A DNA stretch of 20,097 bases. Source: a virus. The stretch is taken from positions 1 through 20,097 of the IMG/VR virus record IMGVR_UViG_3300032241_000870; one strand, 5' to 3'. The stretch's first letter is position 1. Each line of letters opens with the position of its first letter. The notes below the pieces were generated by a model. It searched no databases. It was not told the DNA's origin and was given only the letters and a program-made list of their open reading frames with translations. Shown here one piece after another: positions 14,649 through 18,646 of this stretch. The translations under genes and the position numbers were made by a program.

Positions 14649-14893
14649 GTTCGCACCCATGCCATCAAGATTGATACAAAAGTCATGACTGTGGAGCAAT
14701 AGACAGCAAACCAAAAGGTTCTGCGAAGTGACCAGTCATGCTCTATGCCTAACATGACTGCTTGGACACGCTCTTCGTCTCTGTTTAAGTTTCTAAGAGG
14801 TGGTGTGTAATAGGAACCAATCTTGATTCCTGTGCGAGTTGTATAAAAAATCTTTTCCAATTGAATCTCCAAATAAACGCCAAATCGACGCAA
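14645..14893 (-). CDS. Small membrane protein, first gene of the leftward operon
   Basis: The longest frame (82 residues) starts at TTG 14893. A second in-frame TTG at 14860 has GGAG six bases upstream and would give 71 residues (MEKIFYTTRTGIKIGSYYTPPLRNLNRDEERVQ...), and it fits better with a predicted promoter at 14898-14927. The C-terminal part FWFAVYCSTVMTFVSILMAWV is a single membrane span. The soluble N-terminal part is basic and Tyr-rich, so an N-in topology is expected. No ATG start exists upstream of residue 47. No family recognised. Confidence 0.6.
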   Translation of the reverse strand: MRRFGVYLEIQLEKIFYTTRTGIKIGSYYTPPLRNLNRDEERVQAVMLGIEHDWSLRRTFWFAVYCSTVMTFVSILMAWVRT

Positions 14894-14897
14894 ACAA

Positions 14898-14927
14898 ATA
14901 GTACCACGTTAATTAAAAGTAAAGCAA
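14898..14927 (-). promoter_or_regulatory. Candidate leftward promoter
   Basis: On the - strand TTGCTT (14927-14922) and TACTAT (14903-14898) are separated by 18 bp, 3/6 and 4/6 matches to sigma-70 boxes. Transcription would start near 14891, which favours TTG 14860 as the start of the first leftward gene. It is the only reasonable promoter before an eleven-gene operon, but the match is weak. Confidence 0.35.
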
Positions 14928-14951
14928 CATTTAACTCACAAATGTAGTTGC
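14924..14951. promoter_or_regulatory. Candidate operator between divergent promoters
   Basis: ACATTT (14927-14932 region) and AAATGT (14940-14945) form a palindrome with a short AT-rich spacer. The outer bases extend it imperfectly (GCAAC...GTTGC with two extra bases on the right). It overlaps the -35 boxes of both divergent promoters, where one bound dimer could control both directions. An 8-bp direct repeat, CACGTTAA, also flanks it at 14905-14912 and 14951-14958. Confidence 0.4.
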
Positions 14952-14977
14952 ACGTTAACAACAAGTTATGGTATGAT
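14948..14977 (+). promoter_or_regulatory. Candidate rightward early promoter
   Basis: TTGCAC (14948-14953) and TATGAT (14972-14977, 5/6 match to TATAAT) are separated by 18 bp. The predicted start near 14984 falls at the first bases of the closing stem of the structured leader at 14982-15066. It would drive the HTH gene and the replication operon. The degenerate TTAACA-N3-AGTTAT operator lies inside the spacer. Confidence 0.5.
14955..14969. promoter_or_regulatory. Operator candidate, degenerate copy of TTAACT-N3-AGTTAA
   Basis: TTAACA-ACA-AGTTAT matches the two perfect palindromes at 18072-18086 and 19746-19760 in 10 of 12 arm positions with the same 3-bp spacer. It lies between the -35 and -10 boxes of the rightward promoter, so binding should repress it. 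The HTH protein encoded just downstream is the obvious candidate ligand. Confidence 0.45.
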
Positions 14978-14981
14978 TTAA

Positions 14982-15066
14982 TTGTTGGCGAAACGGTTTA
15001 GCTCCGTGAGGGCAATTCTTAGAAGTGTTGTGCAACCTCGACACTGCTTTATGTGAACGCCAACAA
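14982..15066 (+). ncRNA. Predicted structured leader RNA 1 (multibranch fold)
   Basis: TTGTTGGCG (14982-14990) is the exact reverse complement of CGCCAACAA (15058-15066), closing an 85-nt domain with a 9-bp stem. Inside are hairpin ACGG/CCGT (14993-14996 with 15004-15007, 7-nt loop) and hairpin AGTGT/ACACT (15024-15028 with 15041-15045), within which GTTG/CAAC is an alternative. The domain begins at the predicted transcription start and ends 17 bases before the HTH start codon. It may be a 5' leader regulator, an antitermination element, or a small antisense RNA such as the phage C4 type. No known family is assigned. Confidence 0.45.
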
Positions 15067-15082
15067 CAACAGGATAAAAACA

Positions 15083-15286
15083 ATGACGTTAGACGAGTAT
15101 TTCAAAGAAGAACCCAAGGGAGCCATCATTGAAATGGCAACCTATTTAGGTGTAAGTTCGACATGGATGTCTCTGTTGATCCATGGTCACAAGGTGCCTT
15201 CTCCTAAGCTTGCAATGAAGATTGAACGTGCGACATCAGGGTTAGTCAGTAGAAAAGTCTTGCGTCCTGACATTTTTTTAGATTAA
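15083..15286 (+). CDS. Cro/YdaS-like helix-turn-helix regulator
   Basis: The start chosen is ATG 15083, with AGGA eight bases upstream. An in-frame GTG at 15053 would place the N-terminus inside the leader stem. The 67-residue protein has a helix-turn-helix of the Cro/YdaS type: IIEMATYLGVSSTWMSLLIHGHK-like spacing followed by VPSPKLAMKIERATSG, a family pattern in which the second helix reads DNA. It is the first gene on the right of the divergent region, the usual place of Cro. It is therefore the best candidate to bind the palindromes nearby. No CI-type partner is found in the window. Confidence 0.82.
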   Translation: MTLDEYFKEEPKGAIIEMATYLGVSSTWMSLLIHGHKVPSPKLAMKIERATSGLVSRKVLRPDIFLD

Positions 15287-15292
15287 GATTAC

Positions 15293-15380
15293 GGGAACAC
15301 GGCTAGGTTCGGACTAATTACCCAAACCGAAAAGACGATTCGTTACCGTCCGTCCTCTGTTCCCACCCTTTCAGTAACGA
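15293..15380 (+). ncRNA. Predicted structured leader RNA 2 with loop-tail pseudoknot
   Basis: GGGAACA (15293-15299) pairs with TGTTCCC (15358-15364) and closes a 72-nt domain in the gap between the HTH and replication genes. Inner helices are TTCGG/CCGAA (15308-15312 with 15327-15331) and GACG/CGTC (15334-15337 with 15347-15350). The loop of the last hairpin holds TCGTTAC (15340-15346), which is the exact complement of GTAACGA (15374-15380) downstream, a possible 7-bp pseudoknot 21 bases before ATG 15402. An extension of the outer stem (CGG 15300-15302 with CCG 15350-15352) would compete with the inner fold. A control role in translation or transcription of the replication genes is inferred. 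Confidence 0.5.
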
Positions 15381-15401
15381 CAACCAAGAACGTAAGGTTA
15401 T

Positions 15402-16130
15402 ATGCATTACTACCAATTCAATATTGGTGACTATCAAAGTCACACCTCCCATCTTTCAATTGAAGAAGATTTAGCCTATAGGCGTATGCTTGACTGGTGC
15501 TATTTGCATGAGCGTGCTTTGCCAAAAGATTCTAAGCAGATAGCAAGATTGATTCGTATGCCATCGCATAGCGAATGCATTGCGACTGTTTTGCAAGAGT
15601 TTTTTGTTGAATCAAACGATGGTTATGTTTCAACAAGGGTTGACCAAGAGATAAACAGGGTAAACGAGAAGGCTGAAAAAGCTCGTTGTTCTGCAAGGAA
15701 AAGATGGGATGCGAACGCATTGCAAACGCAATCCGAAAGCAATGCTACCCAAGACCCAATACCCAAGACCCATAACCCAATACCCAAAGAGAGTAAGAAG
15801 GCAACTAGCGTTGCCTGCCCACTCACTGTTGATGAACAAGTTTGGAACGATTGGTTGGTCATCAGGAAAGCCAAGAAACTCCCGATGACAGAGACTGCTT
15901 GGGTACAAATCCAAAACGAGTTCCGTAAGGCTAACCTGAGTGACCAAGAGGGAGTTAAGTATTGTTGCCTGAGCAACTGGGCTTCTTTCAAAGGTTCGTG
16001 GTACGAAAAACAAATGCAGGAACAGAATCCTAGTTTGACTAAACAAGGGCAAATGAATCAGCGTGTGATTTCTGGTTTAACTCGTGGATTGTTTAAAGGA
16101 GACGGAAGTGTCAAATTACTCGGAAAATAA
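15402..16130 (+). CDS. DUF1376 (YdaU-type) phage replication protein
   Basis: The first 95 residues match the DUF1376 pattern: YYQFNIGDYQSHTSHLSIEEDLAYRRMLDWCYLHERALP, then KQIARLIRM and a D..V...RVDQEI block, ending in a basic helix (NEKAEKARCSARKRWDAN). A Pro/Asn/Thr linker (TQDPIPK, THNPIPK) encoded by the 7-bp repeats joins it to a C-terminal domain (about 145-215: VWNDWLVIRKAKKLPMTETAWVQIQNEFRKA, NWASFKGSWY). Such proteins take the place of lambda O beside a P-like helicase loader, which is the next gene, and are thought to bind the origin. The predicted RNA leader and AAGG ribosome site precede ATG 15402. Confidence 0.85.
   Translation: MHYYQFNIGDYQSHTSHLSIEEDLAYRRMLDWCYLHERALPKDSKQIARLIRMPSHSECIATVLQEFFVESNDGYVSTRVDQEINRVNEKAEKARCSARKRWDANALQTQSESNATQDPIPKTHNPIPKESKKATSVACPLTVDEQVWNDWLVIRKAKKLPMTETAWVQIQNEFRKANLSDQEGVKYCCLSNWASFKGSWYEKQMQEQNPSLTKQGQMNQRVISGLTRGLFKGDGSVKLLGK
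15747..15788 (+). repeat. Six 7-bp iterons inside the replication gene, possible origin
   Basis: ACCC occurs at 15747, 15754, 15761, 15768, 15775 and 15782, exactly every seven bases. The units are ACCCAAG, ACCCAAT, ACCCAAG, ACCCATA, ACCCAAT and ACCCAAA. The 7-bp phase cycles through all three codon positions and encodes two 7-residue repeats ending in NPIPK/DPIPK. In lambdoid phages the origin iterons lie within the O gene in the same way. The array is therefore a candidate origin bound by this protein's own N-terminal domain. Confidence 0.6.
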
Positions 16131-16503
16131 TTTTTGCTCACAAGACGATGGCCTTGATTACATTTTCACCAAAATGAGTGCAATCTATGGTGCAACATTT
16201 ACAAGACATTTTGATGGTGTTGACTTGGCTGTTGTCAGAGAAGTTTGGAAAGAGCAGATTGGTGGCTTCCTCACTTACAAACCATCCATGGACTTTGCCA
16301 TTGACCACCTGAATTCTGAGTTTATCCCTTCAGCCATCAAGTTCAGAGAGATGTGTAATGCTGGACCATCTATCCCACAAAGGGGAGTTGTACAAATTGA
16401 ACATAATCCAACACCTGTTGACCCTAAAGAGATTGAAAGAGTTAAGCAAGAGGGCTTGAAAAAGTTAAGAGAGCTGAGAAACACTTACAAAGGAAGATTT
16501 TGA
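16108..16503 (+). CDS. Lambda P-like replication protein (probable helicase loader)
   Basis: The start is taken as GTG 16108, which has GGAG six bases upstream. An in-frame GTG at 16084 lacks a ribosome site. The 131-residue product has IFTKMSAIYGATFTRHFDGVDLAVVREVWKEQI, a helix-loop FLTYKPSMDFAIDHL and the block EFIPSAIKFREMCNAG that corresponds to the 'P...F...C' motif of P-type replication proteins. It ends in a long basic helix (KEIERVKQEGLKKLRELRN). The family delivers the replicative helicase to the origin complex. It overlaps the DUF1376 gene by 23 bases. It is shorter than lambda P, as usual in this subfamily. Confidence 0.7.
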   Translation: MSNYSENNFCSQDDGLDYIFTKMSAIYGATFTRHFDGVDLAVVREVWKEQIGGFLTYKPSMDFAIDHLNSEFIPSAIKFREMCNAGPSIPQRGVVQIEHNPTPVDPKEIERVKQEGLKKLRELRNTYKGRF

Positions 16504-16730
16504 TGTTGCCAAAAAATGAGTTAAGAGAGTTCGATGAGTCAAAGTTAATGTGTTCAGCCCATGGCTGTCCAAACAGATGGTCTGTGAACATGGGTAAACC
16601 TTTGTGCTCTGCCCATGCTTGGGCTGACCCTGAGCACTGGGGTGCTATCACTGCAAGGATTCTTGGCAGAAGACACTTGGGTGAGGAGCATGGTATTGCA
16701 AGCTACTACGAGCCAAAGGACGAATTTTGA
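16503..16730 (+). CDS. Small putative zinc-binding protein
   Basis: The start is ATG 16503, sharing a base with the upstream TGA and preceded by AAGGAAG. The product (75 residues) contains Cys17, His20, Cys22, Cys35 and His38 in C-SAH-G-C...LCSAH, a spacing that suits a single zinc site. The rest is WADPEHWGAITARILGRRHLGEEHGIASYYEPKDEF. Its position after the P-like gene suggests a role in replication or DNA metabolism, but the function is not known. Confidence 0.7.
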   Translation: MLPKNELREFDESKLMCSAHGCPNRWSVNMGKPLCSAHAWADPEHWGAITARILGRRHLGEEHGIASYYEPKDEF

Positions 16731-16978
16731 ACTACTACCAAGCCCAAGAACTTTTGACTGCTGTAAAACATGGACGACCAACCCCAATCCGAGACATCAA
16801 CTTGGCGTTATATCTCACGGGAGACTATTGTGGACCATTATGCGAAGATGGCCTTGAACATTGCTTCGATAGACCATGCAAGGTATCGAGTGAAGGAGAT
16901 GGAAAAGGACGAGACTGGTTTGTGGGTAGGACTTGGCAAGCTAGTAGCCCAGAGAATCAAGGAGCTGAAGGATGTTGA
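16727..16978 (+). CDS. Hypothetical protein with 'INLALYLTGDY' N-terminal motif
   Basis: The frame opens at TTG 16727 inside the upstream stop (TTGA). The first 35 residues (MNYYQAQELLTAVKHGRPTP, IRDINLALYLTGDY) match a pattern of small phage proteins in which 'LL..V..G..vp...i..AL..TGD' recurs. From about residue 40 the sequence loses this quality (Cys, Ser, Gly-rich), and another good-looking frame starts at 16770. Either the two genes truly overlap, or this N-terminal part and the other frame belong to one broken gene. It is the weaker of the two at the C-terminal half. Confidence 0.5.
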   Translation: MNYYQAQELLTAVKHGRPTPIRDINLALYLTGDYCGPLCEDGLEHCFDRPCKVSSEGDGKGRDWFVGRTWQASSPENQGAEGC

Positions 16979-16991
16979 TTTGCGGAATTGA
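16770..16991 (+). CDS. Small helical basic protein overlapping in another frame
   Basis: The frame from ATG 16770 gives 73 residues, but no ribosome site precedes it. GTG 16830 has GGGAG at a normal distance and would give 53 residues beginning MDHYAKMALNIASIDHARYR. The body (HARYRVKEMEKDETGLWVGLGKLVAQRIKELK) is a strongly amphipathic helical sequence of the type seen in small phage proteins. It runs into the resolvase gene, overlapping its start by 20 bases, as other neighbours here do. Composition favours this frame in 16830-16991. Confidence 0.55.
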   Translation: MDDQPQSETSTWRYISRETIVDHYAKMALNIASIDHARYRVKEMEKDETGLWVGLGKLVAQRIKELKDVDLRN

Positions 16992-17433
16992 CGCTGGTTT
17001 CTCAGGAGCATGGGGCATGATTGACCACAATGGCAAGTACTGGTCCTGTGGAGATATGCACACTTCCCCTGATGGCACCCTCGACTCTGAGCGAATCTGG
17101 GACGAGATGCGACAAGCAAGGGATGGTCAAGACCTAGTCGTTGTTGTGGAAAAAGTACATTCCATGCCCAGACAAGGCGTTGCATCCACCTTTAAATTTG
17201 GAACGGCCTTTGGAACGGCCCTATGCCTCGCCAAACGCTTCAAAACGACCATGGTAATGGTAACCCCTCAAGAATGGAAAAAATCGCTCAAAATCGATTC
17301 TAGTAAGTCTACAAGTTTGAATCTGGCAAGGCAAAAGTTCAGTGAAGCACCATTGAGACTGGTGAAGTATGGAGGAAGAGCAGAAGCTTTATTGATAGCA
17401 GAGTGGTACAGAGGAAGTTTAAAAAGGAGTTAA
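16972..17433 (+). CDS. RuvC-like Holliday junction resolvase
   Basis: The 153-residue protein starts at ATG 16972 after AAGGAG. Motif 1, CGIDAGFSGAWGMID, holds Asp7. Motif 2, VVVVEKVHSMPRQG with VASTFKFGTAFG, holds Glu60. The C-terminal KYGGRAEALLIAEWYR holds Glu138. These are the landmarks of phage RuvC-type endonucleases, which cut four-way junctions before packaging. In most relatives I recall, the last motif reads 'DGRAEA' or 'DHGRAEA' with an acidic residue just before GRAEA. Here the residues are Tyr-Gly-Gly-Arg-Ala-Glu. One metal ligand may therefore be missing or supplied by Glu138 or Glu144. Confidence 0.83.
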   Translation: MLICGIDAGFSGAWGMIDHNGKYWSCGDMHTSPDGTLDSERIWDEMRQARDGQDLVVVVEKVHSMPRQGVASTFKFGTAFGTALCLAKRFKTTMVMVTPQEWKKSLKIDSSKSTSLNLARQKFSEAPLRLVKYGGRAEALLIAEWYRGSLKRS

Positions 17434-17436
17434 AAA

Positions 17437-17781
17437 ATGAGTGAAAAGACAATAGACCCAAATGATGCAGTTGATTTTATGTACAGCCAAGCTGTGGTTT
17501 ATGCACAGGCAAAGGCAAATAGGTTCTACCTAGAAGAGTATCGCAAGACTCTGAAGGCAGAACTGATGAAGGATGCCTTGCAGACAGGTTTTGAGGCAGT
17601 GAATGCTCAAGAAAGGGAGGCATACAGCCATCCTACCTACAAAAACCATTTAAAGGCCATCAGAGAGGCCATGGAGCTGGAAGAGAAGCTCAGGTGGCAG
17701 TTGATATCAGCTCAGGCTCGTGTCGAGGTGTGGAGGTCTCAGGAAGCCTCCAATAGAGCCATGGATAGGATCGTCTCATGA
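17437..17781 (+). CDS. Conserved phage coiled-coil protein of unknown function
   Basis: This 114-residue protein is helical, with AVVYAQAKANRFYLEEYRKTLKAELM near the start and a second long charged helix (YKNHLKAIREAMELEEKLRWQLISAQARVEVWRSQEASNR). The arrangement is a two-helix hairpin that I recognise as recurrent in betaproteobacterial phages without a function. It begins three bases after the resolvase stop and ends within the ATGA that starts the Ref-like nuclease, so it is probably co-translated with them. It could be a scaffold for a nuclease or recombination protein. Confidence 0.72.
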   Translation: MSEKTIDPNDAVDFMYSQAVVYAQAKANRFYLEEYRKTLKAELMKDALQTGFEAVNAQEREAYSHPTYKNHLKAIREAMELEEKLRWQLISAQARVEVWRSQEASNRAMDRIVS

Positions 17782-18062
17782 ACAACAGTTTAACGACCGT
17801 TCAACGGGCGTACATTGAGCAAGTCAAGCTTCTGCCCTGCTCAGTGTGTGACGCTCCACCACCAAGCTCTGCCCACCACATCAAGCAAAGCTCCCAATAC
17901 ACAGTGGTAGCTCTATGCTGGGACTGCCACCAAGGTTCTAAGCTTGGATGGCATGGGGAAAAACGTATCTGGAAAATCAAAAAGATGGAAGAAATAGATG
18001 CACTTGATGTAACGATACAACGTCTTTACAAAAACTTTACACAAAATAAGGGTTTGCCCTAG
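17778..18062 (+). CDS. Ref/YbcO-like HNH nuclease
   Basis: This 94-residue protein has Cys21-x2-Cys24, His33-His34 in AHHIKQ, Cys47-x2-Cys50-His51 in LCWDCHQG, and His59 in GWHG. This is the zinc-bound HNH-type layout of the Ref family (phage P1 Ref), also seen in YbcO of lambdoid prophages. P1 Ref cuts DNA in a RecA-dependent way at D-loops, but the long N-terminal DNA-binding part of P1 Ref is absent, so only the catalytic core is present as in YbcO. It follows the RuvC-like gene and is likely to act on recombination intermediates. The start is the ATGA junction at 17778. Confidence 0.82.
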   Translation: MNNSLTTVQRAYIEQVKLLPCSVCDAPPPSSAHHIKQSSQYTVVALCWDCHQGSKLGWHGEKRIWKIKKMEEIDALDVTIQRLYKNFTQNKGLP

Positions 18063-18089
18063 TGTTTATCATTAACTTTAAGTTAAAGT
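18060..18089 (+). promoter_or_regulatory. Candidate promoter with perfect TTAACT-N3-AGTTAA operator (18072-18086)
   Basis: TTAACTT-T-AAGTTAA (18072-18086) is a perfect 7-bp-arm palindrome 45 bases before the 97-residue gene at 18132. A -10-like TAAAGT (18084-18089) overlaps its right arm, and the -35 position (TAGTGT, 18060-18065) is poor. The geometry is the same as in the better promoter at 19734-19763. It is one of the few gene gaps in the operon, so it should be an internal control point. Confidence 0.45.
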
Positions 18090-18095
18090 AGAGGT

Positions 18096-18109
18096 ACTGG
18101 ATGTCCAGT
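18096..18109. promoter_or_regulatory. Second palindrome in the 18063-18131 gap
   Basis: ACTGGA-TG-TCCAGT is a perfect 6-bp-arm palindrome near the predicted transcription start, 23 bases before ATG 18132. It may be a second operator for a different protein or a small mRNA hairpin. The sequence does not resemble the TTAACT-type sites, so the ligand would differ. Confidence 0.4.
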
Positions 18110-18131
18110 GTTATTTGAAAAGGAAATTATC

Positions 18132-18425
18132 ATGAAATCAAACGATCTTACCCTCAGCACAGTAGACACACTTGGCGAGTTACTCGCACAGATTGCAGAG
18201 TTAACCAAAAAAGCTGACGCAATCAAAGACAACATCAAAGACACAGCCTCTGCTGGTGGTCCTAAAGTTGTAGAAGGTGACTTTTTCAAAGCCACATACA
18301 TCGAAGCCAATCGCAAAGTTACAGACTGGAAAGCGATTGCAGAAATTTACAACATCCCTGACGAAGTGATCATTGACAACACCAAGGTCACAGCAGTGTT
18401 CTCAGTAAAAGTTACATCACGTTAA
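18132..18425 (+). CDS. Conserved phage protein of unknown function
   Basis: The start is ATG 18132, with AAGGAAA upstream; the in-frame GTG at 18108 is inside the palindrome and is not used. The 97 residues have an N-terminal helix (VDTLGELLAQIAELTKKADAIKDNIKDTA) and a strand-rich part (VVEGDFFKATYIEANRKVTDWKAIAEIYNIPDEVIIDNTKVTAVFSVKVTSR). The 'G..F.A...E...R..VDWKAI' pattern is common in phage early genes. Because it has its own operator-controlled promoter it may be needed at high level. Function unknown. Confidence 0.75.
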   Translation: MKSNDLTLSTVDTLGELLAQIAELTKKADAIKDNIKDTASAGGPKVVEGDFFKATYIEANRKVTDWKAIAEIYNIPDEVIIDNTKVTAVFSVKVTSR

Positions 18426-18429
18426 TCAA

Positions 18430-18447
18430 ATGCCCCTTCGGGGGCGT
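18430..18447 (+). other. Intercistronic UUCG hairpin
   Basis: GCCCC (18432-18436) pairs with GGGGC (18441-18445) around TTCG. A-T and T-G pairs extend the stem to seven. No T-run follows: GTAAAGGAATAAATT with the ribosome site of the next gene comes instead. It is therefore better read as an mRNA-stability or processing hairpin than as a terminator. The late-operon terminator uses the same tetraloop. Confidence 0.6.
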
Positions 18448-18460
18448 AAAGGAATAAATT

Positions 18461-18646
18461 ATGGAAGACTTACAAACAATTATTTATAACCATAGAAACG
18501 TCAGAGTATCAATTGACGATTTTGATGGAGGACTCTGGCTTAATCTTCAGGGTGACACTGCATCAATGTACACAACCTTCACTCGTGAAGAGGCAGAGGA
18601 ATTGTTACAAGGCTTACAAAAGATTTTGGCTAGAGAGGTAGTATGA
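18461..18646 (+). CDS. Small hypothetical protein upstream of the methyltransferase
   Basis: This 61-residue protein reads MEDLQTIIYNHRNVRVSIDD then FDGGLWLNLQGDTASMYTTF, followed by a final helix (TREEAEELLQGLQKILAREVV). The pattern of a short beta hairpin and a helix is shared by many phage proteins of this length. ATG 18461 follows AAAGGAAT, and its stop overlaps the methyltransferase start (ATGA at 18643). Function unknown. Confidence 0.7.
   Translation: MEDLQTIIYNHRNVRVSIDDFDGGLWLNLQGDTASMYTTFTREEAEELLQGLQKILAREVV

Noticed and set aside
14984-15064. tRNA or tRNA-like gene: a 7-bp acceptor-like stem and 'GGTTTAGCTC' resemble a tRNA D-arm.
   Set aside because: No T-arm with GTTCNANNC precedes the 3' strand, no proper 5-bp anticodon stem with 7-nt loop can be drawn, and no CCA-type end follows. 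It is better treated as a leader RNA.
15293-15364. 72-nt tRNA suggested by the GGGAACA/TGTTCCC stem.
   Set aside because: The 17 bases before the 3' strand do not form a T-arm and the inner hairpins do not match tRNA spacing.
15630-16052. Long antisense frame (140 residues) on the - strand inside the replication gene.
   Set aside because: The sense strand encodes a recognisable DUF1376 protein, and the antisense product is Leu/Phe/Ser/Cys-rich, has no ribosome site and matches no family.
18430-18447. Intrinsic terminator.
   Set aside because: The stem is strong but no T-run follows; the next ribosome binding site starts within a few bases.
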